A DNA stretch of 5,811 nucleotides from Thermoplasmata archaeon (lineage in GTDB: Archaea > Thermoplasmatota > Thermoplasmata > Lutacidiplasmatales > UBA184). Of this stretch, positions 1 through 5,811 are shown piece by piece; within the stretch, counting starts at the first letter, position 1, and each line of letters begins with the position of its first letter. The stretch is taken from the NCBI GenBank assembly GCA_021828715.1, contig JAJZDF010000050.1:1-5811 (forward strand), read 5' to 3'. Both the position numbers and the translations under genes were made by a program. The notes under the pieces are model-generated. The model ran no database searches. It saw only the letters and a list, made by a program, of their open reading frames with translations, and was not told the DNA's origin.

Positions 1-1539
1 GGAGCCCGTATCGTAGACTCGGGCAGCCGCGTCCTCATCACCATGGACGGCTACTACCGAAGTGGCAAGGTCCTGGATCACAAGGCGAACGCCGACATCG
101 CGGTCCGGAAGGCGGCGGAAGAGGGATCGACGGTCGAGAAGGTCCTCATCTGGCGCCGGTTCCGGGACCGTTCGGCAAGCTCCACCCCGCGGGTCGACGG
201 ACGGGACTTCGTAGTCGAGGAGGTGCTGGAGCGGTACCGGGGGCAGCGGGTCGACCCGGTCTCCATGCCGGCCGAGGCGCCGCTGTTCCTCATGTACACC
301 AGCGGTTCCACGGGGAAGCCGAAGGGGTGCCAGCACAGCACCGGCGGCTACCTCGCCTACGTGGCGGGAACGAGCCGCCTCATCCAGGACCTCCACCCGA
401 CCGACGTGTACTGGTGCATGGCCGACATCGGCTGGATCACCGGGCACTCCTACATCGTCTATGGGCCGCTCGCGCTGGCAGCCACCTCGGTGTTGTACGA
501 GGGCGTCCCGACGTACCCCGACGCGGGGCGACCGTGGCGGATCGCCGAGCGGCTCGGCGTCAACATCTTCCATACGTCCCCGACCGCGATCCGTGCGCTC
601 CGAAAGCTCGGGCCCGAGGAGCCGAAGAAGTACCGGTATGCGTTCAAGTGCATGACGACCGTCGGCGAGCCGATCGAGCCCGAGACGTGGCGGTGGTTCT
701 ACGAGTCCGTCGGCCGGAGCCAAGCGGCCGTCACGGACACCTGGTGGCAGACCGAGACCGGCGGCTTCCTCTGTTCGACGAAGCCGGCGCTCGATCCGAT
801 GAAGCCCGGTAGCGCCGGACCACCGATGCCCGGGATCTATCCGGTGATCTACGACGAAGAGGGCAAGGAGATCCCCCGCGGCGCCGGCCGCGCCGGGAAC
901 ATCTGCATCCGCAACCCGTGGCCGGGGATCTTCCAGACGATCTGGGGCGACCCGGAGCGGTTCGTCCGCACGTACTACGGCAAGTACAACCGGAACCGCT
1001 CGAGCACCGACTGGCACGACTGGCCGTACTTCGCGGGCGACGGCGCGGTCTGGGCGTCGGACGGCTACCTACGCATCCTCGGCCGGGTCGACGACGTGAT
1101 CAACGTCGCCGGACACCGCCTCGGGACGAAGGAGATCGAGTCGGCGTGCCTCACGGTCCCCGAGGTCGCCGAAGCGGCCGTCGTCCCGATCATGGACGCG
1201 GAGCGGGGCCGCGTCCCCGAGGTCTACGTTGCGCTGAAACCGGGCGTTGCCGCCGACCCGGCGATCGCGGAGCGGGTCAGCCGGGCCGTGGAGACCGTTA
1301 TCGGCAAGATCGCGCGTCCACGAGCCGTCCGTATCGTTCCGGACATGCCTAAGACTCGCTCCGGAAAGATCATGCGACGAGTGCTCGCCTCGATCTCGAA
1401 TCGGATGGATTACGGCGACATCACGACCCTCGCCAACCCGGAGGTGGTCGAACAGATCCGGATCCAGGTCCAGGGAAGCGGTCCCGTGGAGAAGCGCGCC
1501 GGACCCGACGACATCCGCCGCTTCGGCCAGGAGAGCTGA
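1..1539 (+). CDS. acs: Acetyl-CoA synthetase, AMP-forming (5'-truncated by window edge)
   Basis: Activates acetate with ATP and CoA to acetyl-CoA, AMP and PPi, in the cytoplasm, through an acetyl-adenylate. The frame is open from base 1 (reading ARIVDSGSRVLITMDGYY), so the Met codon at 43 is internal. 512 residues are visible; against Salmonella Acs about 160 N-terminal residues are missing. Visible motifs (window residues): P-loop YTSGSTGKPKG 99-109; VGEP 221-224; DTWWQTETGG 246-255; GDGAVW 346-351; hinge GRVDD 361-365; NVAGHR 368-373; PKTRSGKIMRR 450-460. Asp347, Arg362, Arg373 and Lys456 match Salmonella Asp500, Arg515, Arg526 and the acetylatable catalytic Lys609. Trp249 matches Trp414, which limits the acyl pocket, so acetate (perhaps propionate) is the expected substrate. 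Odd: about 10 extra residues at 331-342 before YFAGDG. A related short-chain acyl-CoA synthetase, such as a propionyl- or 3-hydroxypropionyl-CoA synthetase, is less likely but not excluded. Confidence 0.95.
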   Translation, partial: GARIVDSGSRVLITMDGYYRSGKVLDHKANADIAVRKAAEEGSTVEKVLIWRRFRDRSASSTPRVDGRDFVVEEVLERYRGQRVDPVSMPAEAPLFLMYTSGSTGKPKGCQHSTGGYLAYVAGTSRLIQDLHPTDVYWCMADIGWITGHSYIVYGPLALAATSVLYEGVPTYPDAGRPWRIAERLGVNIFHTSPTAIRALRKLGPEEPKKYRYAFKCMTTVGEPIEPETWRWFYESVGRSQAAVTDTWWQTETGGFLCSTKPALDPMKPGSAGPPMPGIYPVIYDEEGKEIPRGAGRAGNICIRNPWPGIFQTIWGDPERFVRTYYGKYNRNRSSTDWHDWPYFAGDGAVWASDGYLRILGRVDDVINVAGHRLGTKEIESACLTVPEVAEAAVVPIMDAERGRVPEVYVALKPGVAADPAIAERVSRAVETVIGKIARPRAVRIVPDMPKTRSGKIMRRVLASISNRMDYGDITTLANPEVVEQIRIQVQGSGPVEKRAGPDDIRRFGQES

Positions 1540-1594
1540 GGGGGCGGGTCGCCCTCCCCGACCGTTCGGCGGCCCGAGAGGCACGAGGGCCCCC

Positions 1595-1771
1595 GTGGCA
1601 GAGCCGTCCCGATGTCCGGAGTGTGACGGTCCCCTCGGCCCGCCCGTGTCGGGCGACGTGCACTGCACGGTCACCTGCCCTAGGTGCGGCCGACAGTTCC
1701 AGTTGGACGACCCGCGCCTCGGGATACCGGCCGCGGCGGCTCAGGAGGGGCGAAGAAGCGCCGGGGCGTAG
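1595..1771 (+). CDS. Small zinc-ribbon protein, function unknown
   Basis: A 58-residue ORF starting with GTG. It has four cysteines in two knuckles, CPEC (residues 7-10) and CPRCG (28-32), plus Cys24. The spacing suits a single zinc-ribbon fold, with CxxC at each end. The C-terminal tail after residue 44 is Ala/Gly/Arg-rich and probably disordered. The start is chosen because a purine run, GAGGG at 1585-1589, lies 5 bases upstream as a plausible Shine-Dalgarno site, and because the first knuckle follows directly. It begins 55 bases after the acetyl-CoA synthetase stop on the same strand and could be co-transcribed with it. Its last 31 bases overlap the end of the convergent membrane-protein gene. 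Small archaeal zinc ribbons often bind nucleic acid or a partner protein, but nothing here shows a specific role. The frame also runs upstream inside acs without sense; that part is a shadow. Confidence 0.6.
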   Translation: MAEPSRCPECDGPLGPPVSGDVHCTVTCPRCGRQFQLDDPRLGIPAAAAQEGRRSAGA

Positions 1772-2442
1772 GTCGGGATGCGCAGGAGATGCGTTCCCAC
1801 CACGATCGCCCACAACAGCACGGGCGCGACGATCAGACGCTCCATGCCTCCAACGCCAAGGGCGAAGTAGGAGTGGCTCGCAAAGAGGGCGAGCGCGACC
1901 AACGTGACCATGCCGCAGACGACCGTGAACGTCCGGAACCCGTCCCACCGCGTGTCCCGGAACATCGCGATGCCGAGGACGACGAGGCCAAGGCCCCCGC
2001 CCAGGAAGGCGAGGAAGGCGGAGATCGAGTGCACGGTGATGTTGACGTTCTCGGGCGAGAGGCCCACCCCGATGGATCCGATCCCCGCGAGGACCAAGAG
2101 GCCCAAGCCGATCGTCCGCGACCGGCGGGCGGGGAACCCGCTCCGAAGCAGCACCGCCGCCGCGATCAGCGAGAGGCCCATGATACCGATCGAGACGTTG
2201 AAGACCAGGTGCCAGGGCGAGCAGGCCAGGTGACCCGGGAACGTGCTCGTGCCGCCGAATGGGGTGCAGACGGTGGAGCCGAGATCGGAGATGTAGTTCC
2301 GGGTGAGGCTGTAGCCGGGGTAACCAATCTGCGTTACGATCATGCCGACGATGAACTCGACCGCCGCGAAGAGCAGCAGCGCGGCGCCGTGATGGACGGC
2401 GCGATGCACGAGCGGTCCGCGGCGGCTCGACCCGGCGCTCAT
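1741..2442 (-). CDS. DUF998-family integral membrane protein
   Basis: A 233-residue protein with six predicted membrane helices (about residues 18-38, 76-98, 110-129, 135-160, 170-190 and 201-220). Family-like landmarks are NYISDLG at 49-55 after the first helix, SPENVNITVHS at 129-139 between helices 3 and 4, and GGMERLIVAP at 198-207 before the last helix. These match my knowledge of the DUF998 family, whose biochemical function is not established. The start is the ATG at 2442. The frame stays open to about 2907, but that extension is Arg/Pro/Ser-rich, has no membrane segment and would run antisense into the methyltransferase gene, so I rejected it. A weak AT-containing element (TTTCGAG on the minus strand, about 2464-2470) lies roughly 25 bases upstream and could be a poor TATA box for a leaderless start. 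The gene is divergent from the methyltransferase and convergent with the zinc-ribbon gene. Confidence 0.85.
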   Translation of the reverse strand: MSAGSSRRGPLVHRAVHHGAALLLFAAVEFIVGMIVTQIGYPGYSLTRNYISDLGSTVCTPFGGTSTFPGHLACSPWHLVFNVSIGIMGLSLIAAAVLLRSGFPARRSRTIGLGLLVLAGIGSIGVGLSPENVNITVHSISAFLAFLGGGLGLVVLGIAMFRDTRWDGFRTFTVVCGMVTLVALALFASHSYFALGVGGMERLIVAPVLLWAIVVGTHLLRIPTYAPALLRPS

Positions 2443-2492
2443 CGGCAGCCCGAGCGGCCCCTCCTCGAAACCCACCCTCGAACCCGAGGCAC

Positions 2493-2512
2493 GGGCGGGG
2501 CGGTGGGGGGGG
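2493..2512 (+). other. G-rich tract with possible G-quadruplex pattern
   Basis: G runs of 3, 4 and 8 (2493-2495, 2497-2500, 2505-2512) with short spacers. The run of eight can supply two of the four tracts a quadruplex needs. It lies 50-70 bases upstream of the DUF998 start, on the strand opposite that gene's coding strand. In DNA this rich in GC such runs can arise by chance. Confidence 0.3.
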
Positions 2513-2550
2513 CGATCCGAGGCGCCCGGTCGAAGCTGCCCCTCCGCAGA

Positions 2551-2567
2551 GGCGGCGCTGCGCCGCC
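2551..2567. promoter_or_regulatory. 17-bp palindrome, candidate operator
   Basis: Two perfect 8-base arms, GGCGGCGC and GCGCCGCC, flank one central T at 2559. The site is about 109 bases from the DUF998 start and about 59 bases upstream of the methyltransferase TATA box, a position that would suit a dimeric regulator acting on either promoter. As RNA it would form a strong hairpin. GC-only palindromes are common in DNA of this composition, so the functional reading is inference. Confidence 0.3.
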
Positions 2568-2625
2568 GTCCGCCGGTTCCGAGAGCGTCACAGCAGGCTT
2601 CCCGGGGCGACGACCAGGAGGGGTC

Positions 2626-2631
2626 TATAAA
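2626..2631 (+). promoter_or_regulatory. Archaeal TATA box of the methyltransferase gene
   Basis: TATAAA, within GGTCTATAAAGG, is a conspicuous AT-rich island in very GC-rich DNA. Archaeal TATA boxes are typically centred about 26-27 bases before the transcription start. From the centre at 2628-2629 that predicts initiation near 2655, almost exactly at the GTG start codon at 2656. The purine-rich stretch just upstream (2617-2623) could contribute to a TFB recognition element but is not a clear match. Confidence 0.65.
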
Positions 2632-2655
2632 GGGGGCCGGTTGCAGGGGAAACCC

Positions 2656-3567
2656 GTGCGGCGCCCCGTGCGACGGAACGTTACCGACCGACCGGGTGGC
2701 TCCCGACAGTCGACGGCGCCGACCGACGTTCAGCGCAGGTTCCGCGAGCTCGATGGGTACCGCGTGGAGCGCGAGTGGCGCCGGTACGAGGGGACCGCCC
2801 AGCGACGCCTGTTCCGGGAGCTGCGAAAACGTTTCCTCGAGCGGCACCGCGTCCGCAGCGGGTGGGCGCTCGATCTCGGCAGCGGCCCGGGGCGCTTCCT
2901 CCCCCACCTCGGGGGCGCGGCGGCCCGCCGGGTCGCGCTCGATCTTTCACGGGAGATGCTTTCGCGCATTCCGGCCCACGGCGGGATCGGGGGGGCGGAG
3001 GCGGTTCGGGGAGACGGGTTTCGTCCCCCGTTCGCCGCGCACGCGTTCGCGGAGGTCGTGGCGCTCGGAAACGTGATCGGATTCGCGGGAGACCGCGCCG
3101 AGGAGATGCTGGGCTCCGCCTTCGGCCTTACCGCCCCCGGCGGCCGCCTGATCGTGGAGCTCGTGGCCGGACCGGGGGAGAAGGCCCGGTACCTGGCGCG
3201 CACCCCCGCTTCCGAGCTCCCTCATCTGTTCCACGCCCCTCTCCAGACCCTGCGCTCGGGGATCGAGCGGGAAGGGTTCGCCCTGGAGCCGGCCCGGCGA
3301 CGGGACCCCGGGGGGTTCCGCCGCGGGGATCCCCGCCGGGTCGTCGATCGGGCGCGGGCGGTCGGCGCCGCGGTGCGGGAGGCGATGGCCGTCGCGCCCC
3401 TCCTGGGAGCGGACGCTGCGCGCGTTGCCGCGATCGCCGCCGACCCCGCGGCCTGGTCCCGGCTCCTCGCGCTCGAGGAGGAGTTCGGGCGGCGCGCCGA
3501 ACGGCACCCCGGGGCCGCCGCGATCCTGCTCGCCATCGAGACCGGGCCGCTCGAAACGCACGATTAA
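2656..3567 (+). CDS. Class I SAM-dependent methyltransferase, substrate unknown
   Basis: A 303-residue protein with a Rossmann-type methyltransferase core. Motif I is LDLGSGPGRF at residues 72-81; the acidic residue after strand 2 is Asp96 (ALDLSREML); Asp120 lies in the GDGFRPPF segment; ALGNVIGF at 136-143 forms the strand-4 region; APGGRLIVEL follows. The N-terminal 60 residues are basic and helical. The C-terminal portion after about residue 175 is Arg/Ala-rich and probably caps the active site and sets the substrate, which I cannot name. Start: GTG at 2656, because a TATA box at 2626-2631 puts transcription initiation there, implying a leaderless mRNA. In-frame GTG at 2668 and TTG at 2641 are alternatives, and there is no ATG before residue 101. 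The next gene starts 39 bases downstream on the same strand and may be co-transcribed. Confidence 0.85.
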   Translation: MRRPVRRNVTDRPGGSRQSTAPTDVQRRFRELDGYRVEREWRRYEGTAQRRLFRELRKRFLERHRVRSGWALDLGSGPGRFLPHLGGAAARRVALDLSREMLSRIPAHGGIGGAEAVRGDGFRPPFAAHAFAEVVALGNVIGFAGDRAEEMLGSAFGLTAPGGRLIVELVAGPGEKARYLARTPASELPHLFHAPLQTLRSGIEREGFALEPARRRDPGGFRRGDPRRVVDRARAVGAAVREAMAVAPLLGADAARVAAIAADPAAWSRLLALEEEFGRRAERHPGAAAILLAIETGPLETHD

Positions 3568-3580
3568 GTAACCCGCCACC

Positions 3581-3596
3581 CCCCTCTCGAGTGGGG
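3581..3596. repeat. Imperfect 16-bp inverted repeat between methyltransferase and KaiC-like genes
   Basis: CCCC-T-CTCGAG-T-GGGG is symmetric apart from one T-T mismatch in each half. It lies in the 39-base gap, 13 bases after the methyltransferase stop and 10 before the next ATG. It could be an operator for the downstream gene or a weak hairpin between cistrons. No T tract follows, so I do not call it a terminator. Confidence 0.3.
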
Positions 3597-3606
3597 CTGG
3601 ATCGCG

Positions 3607-5811
3607 ATGCCGAAAACGCAGCGGGCGCGGGGACCCCCTGCGGCCACCCGGTCCGTCGCCGTCCCCAACCGGGAGGACCTCGAGCACGCGGGCGAAGACG
3701 CCCTCCTGCAACTCCGTATCGGACGCTCCGCCCACCTCTACGCGGTCCTGATCTCGGCGGCGCTTACCCTGGACGGGATCCTGGTCCTGCTTCTGGCGCC
3801 GCGCCTCCCCGACCTGCCGGCCGCGGCCCGGGGCCTGACGGCGCTCCACGACTCCGCGTTCCTGCTGATCCCGATCGGAGCCGGACTCGCGATTTCGCTG
3901 GTCGCCCTCGCGGCGAAGTGGGAGGCGTTCCAGCTCTGGCCGTGGGAAGCGCACTTCTCCACGACGGTCGCCGCGGTCGTCCTGAACGTCGGGGTCGCTG
4001 TCGGCTACCTCGTACGGGTCCTCGCCCTCGGTCCGTTCGCCCACCTCGACCTGCTGCCGTGGTACTACGCCCTCTCCCTCGGGAGCATCTCGCTCGCGCT
4101 TCTCGGGCTGGTTCTGACGTGGCCGGAATGGGGCGCGCGTCAGTGGGCCAGCGCGGCGGCGGCCCTCGGGGCCGTCGCCACCTCGGCCCTGCTGTTCGTC
4201 CGGACACCCAGCGCCGCCCCGGGAGCGGCCGGGCTCGCCATCAGCCTGTTCCTCGCCGCGATCCTCTACCAGACTTCGGGGTCGTTCCTCCACCTCATCT
4301 CTTCCGGCACGCGCGCCCACGAACGTGCGCTCATCACGAGCGGTCAGAGCCGCATGTTCCGCTTCGCCGACGAGCTCCGGGGGAAGGAGGAAGCGCTCGC
4401 GTTCCGCGAGGCCGCACTCGTCCGTCGGGAGTCCGACGTGGAAACCGGGGAGGCGCTGCTCGGCCGACAGCAAACCTCGCTCGGGGAAGCGCGAAAGCAG
4501 CTCACGGGGATGGAGACCGACTACCGGACCCGCTCGGACGCCCTCTTGGAGCAGGAGCGGAGTTGGGCGGCCCGTATCGCCACGATCGATTCTCGCGAGC
4601 GTCTGGCGGAGGAGAAGGCGCGTTCGGTCGACCTGCGCGAGCAGGAAGTCGCGCGCCTGCTTCCGCAGCTGTCGGAGCGGGAGCAGCGGCTCGTCGTCCG
4701 CGAGGGGGCCCTCGCCCGGCGGGAGGCGGAGCTTGCCCAGGGTGGCGCCGAGCTCCAACGGCGCGCCGCCGCGGCGACCGAGACCGAGGCCCGCCTCGAA
4801 AACCGACGGAAGGAGCTGGAGGTCAAGACCCACGAGCTGCTCCGCCGCGAAGGAGATCTCACCGCCTTCGAATCCGTGGCCCCGGGGGGCGCGCCGGGGG
4901 AGACCCGCCCCGCGGTCGACCTGGCCTCCCGGGAGGCGAAACTCCAGCAGTTCAAGGCCGCCCTCGACGAGCAGAACGTGAAGCTCGGACGAACGGCCCG
5001 GGAGGCGAGCGACGCCACCCGTCAGGCCCAGGAGGCGCTGAAGCGCGCCGCCGAGCGGGAAGGCGAACTCGCGGCACGGGAAGCGACCCTCCGCGAGCGG
5101 GAAGCGGAGGTTGCCCGCGGGACCCGAGACACGGACGCGCGGCGGACGGAGTACGAGACGAGCGCCCGGGAGTATGCCTCACGGCTCGAGCAGCTCCAGC
5201 AGCACGAGGCCGAGGCCGCCCGCCTTTCGGCGGATGCCGCCCGGCGGGAGCAGGAGGTTGCCCGGGGCGAGGAGGCGCTGCGGGTGCTTGCGGAGAGGCT
5301 CCGGGCCGAGCGCGAAGCGCTGGATGACCAGTCCCAAGCGGTGCTCCGGCGCCAGCGGGACCTCGAGGCCCGGGGTGCCGAGGTCGGCCTCCGACGCGCC
5401 GAGATCGCCCGCGGCGCCGATCTTTCCATGGCAAGCCTTGCGGCGGTCGCGAATGCCGATCGGCTCGAGAATCCGTCCCGTCCGCGGGTCGAGCGGGGCG
5501 GGCACGGTGCCTCCCCCCCTCCTTCGACGGCGCCGGGACCGGACTCCGAACCCGCTGGGCTCCACCCCGCCGCTCCCGAGCCGGTGGCGGACCGGCTCTC
5601 GACCGGAATCCCCCGTCTCGACGACCTCCTGCTCGGGGGAATCCCCCCCCGCGCGCACCTGGTGCTCCTGGGGGACACGTTCGTCGGGAAGGAGATCGTC
5701 CTCTACACCTTCCTCGCCGAGGGACTCAAGCTCGGAGAACCCGCCGTACTCGTCACCGGGGCCCGCTCCCCGGAGGAGGTCGCCGAGAGCCTCGGGGTGG
5801 TTCTCCCCCAG
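3607..5811 (+). CDS. Membrane-anchored coiled-coil protein with KaiC-like ATPase domain (3'-truncated by window edge)
   Basis: 735 residues are visible and the frame is still open at the right edge. Residues 1-40 are hydrophilic. Six likely membrane helices follow (about 43-64, 82-103, 118-140, 152-172, 178-198, 208-228). Residues 235-620 are a long Glu/Arg/Ala-rich coiled coil broken by a Gly/Pro patch at 424-437. One uninterrupted heptad ladder is Val551, Leu558, Leu565, Leu572, Val579, Leu586, Val593, Ile600; another is Leu355, 362, 369, 376, 383. A Pro/Gly/Ser-rich linker spans 621-662. From 665 STGIPRLDDLLLGGIP matches the entry of KaiC/RadA-type RecA-fold domains, followed by the Walker A position GDTFVGKE at 689-696, where Glu696 replaces the usual Ser/Thr. 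The Walker B region lies beyond the window. Start: ATG at 3607, the only suitable start in this frame before the first helix; no strong Shine-Dalgarno site is visible. The role is unknown; I infer a membrane-tethered signalling or scaffolding ATPase. Confidence 0.85.
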   Translation, partial: MPKTQRARGPPAATRSVAVPNREDLEHAGEDALLQLRIGRSAHLYAVLISAALTLDGILVLLLAPRLPDLPAAARGLTALHDSAFLLIPIGAGLAISLVALAAKWEAFQLWPWEAHFSTTVAAVVLNVGVAVGYLVRVLALGPFAHLDLLPWYYALSLGSISLALLGLVLTWPEWGARQWASAAAALGAVATSALLFVRTPSAAPGAAGLAISLFLAAILYQTSGSFLHLISSGTRAHERALITSGQSRMFRFADELRGKEEALAFREAALVRRESDVETGEALLGRQQTSLGEARKQLTGMETDYRTRSDALLEQERSWAARIATIDSRERLAEEKARSVDLREQEVARLLPQLSEREQRLVVREGALARREAELAQGGAELQRRAAAATETEARLENRRKELEVKTHELLRREGDLTAFESVAPGGAPGETRPAVDLASREAKLQQFKAALDEQNVKLGRTAREASDATRQAQEALKRAAEREGELAAREATLREREAEVARGTRDTDARRTEYETSAREYASRLEQLQQHEAEAARLSADAARREQEVARGEEALRVLAERLRAEREALDDQSQAVLRRQRDLEARGAEVGLRRAEIARGADLSMASLAAVANADRLENPSRPRVERGGHGASPPPSTAPGPDSEPAGLHPAAPEPVADRLSTGIPRLDDLLLGGIPPRAHLVLLGDTFVGKEIVLYTFLAEGLKLGEPAVLVTGARSPEEVAESLGVVLPQ

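Larger units (their letters stand above)
2443..2655. other. Divergent intergenic region between DUF998 and methyltransferase genes
   Basis: A 213-base stretch separating two divergent starts. It holds the TATA box for the rightward gene, a 17-base palindrome near its middle and a G-rich tract towards the leftward gene. ORFs crossing it are low-complexity and unconvincing, so I call it non-coding. It probably carries control sites for both neighbours. Confidence 0.65.

Noticed and set aside
1540..1557. Hairpin (GGGCG-GGT-CGCCC) right after the acs stop as a terminator
   Set aside because: The stem is only about 5-7 pairs in GC-rich DNA and no T tract follows. Archaeal termination generally relies on T-rich stretches, so support is too weak.
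1069..1948. Minus-strand open frames (1069-1674 and 1421-1948) opposite acs, the zinc-ribbon gene and the end of the DUF998-like gene
   Set aside because: Both are composition-driven shadows with no domain. They lie opposite coding sequence with strong motifs or run through the DUF998-like gene in another frame.
1684..2655. Upstream extension of the methyltransferase frame (to 627 residues)
   Set aside because: This part is Arg/Asp/Glu/Pro-rich, runs antisense to the DUF998-like gene and precedes a TATA box that places the true start near 2656.
2443..2907. N-terminal extension of the DUF998-like frame on the minus strand
   Set aside because: It is low-complexity, lacks membrane segments and overlaps the methyltransferase promoter and its SAM-binding region. 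The family-like part starts just after ATG 2442.
3563..3571. ATTAAGTAA at the methyltransferase stop as a TATA box for the KaiC-like gene
   Set aside because: The AT content largely reflects the stop codon and its flank. It is a poor consensus match and about 40 bases from the ATG, so it gives no clear start-site geometry.
2947..4833. 628-residue open frame on the minus strand
   Set aside because: It is antisense to the methyltransferase end and the membrane/coiled-coil gene. Its Leu and Arg/Gly-rich composition is what the complement of GAG/CGG-rich coiled-coil codons gives, and it has no recognisable domain.
2775..5327. 850-residue open frame on the plus strand
   Set aside because: Its product is low-complexity Arg/Gly/Pro sequence with no motifs. 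Another frame here encodes clear SAM-binding, membrane and coiled-coil signatures, so this is a GC-driven shadow.

Overview
The window looks like a GC-rich archaeal chromosome segment with ordinary coding density. The archaeal reading rests on three things: a TATA element about 27 bases upstream of a GTG codon with no room for a leader, a KaiC/RadA-type ATPase domain on a membrane protein, and a DUF998-type membrane protein. A GC-rich Thermoplasmatota-like euryarchaeon is my guess for the lineage. No rRNA or marker gene is present to prove it.

Layout: (1) 1-1539, plus strand: the C-terminal three quarters of an AMP-forming acetyl-CoA synthetase, cut by the left edge, with all visible catalytic motifs intact. 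(2) 1595-1771, plus: a 58-residue zinc-ribbon protein starting with GTG, whose 3' end overlaps the next gene tail to tail. (3) 1741-2442, minus: a six-helix DUF998-like membrane protein. (4) 2443-2655: a divergent intergenic region with a 17-bp palindrome, a G-rich tract and a clear TATA box. (5) 2656-3567, plus: a class I SAM-dependent methyltransferase, probably translated from a leaderless mRNA. (6) 3607 to the right edge, plus: a large protein with six N-terminal membrane helices, about 370 residues of coiled coil, a Pro-rich linker and the start of a KaiC-like ATPase domain, cut by the right edge.

The most unusual item is the last gene. It has no stop codon inside the window, so it is easily missed by searches for closed ORFs, and long artefactual ORFs in other frames cover it. 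It is a membrane-anchored rod carrying a RecA-fold domain with a Lys-Glu Walker A variant. Its partner and signal are unknown. The methyltransferase lies 39 bases upstream on the same strand and may share its transcript. The acetyl-CoA synthetase is metabolic (acetate activation) and has no evident link to the others. I saw no RNA genes, mobile elements or CRISPR arrays, and no gene-free stretch exceeds about 215 bases.
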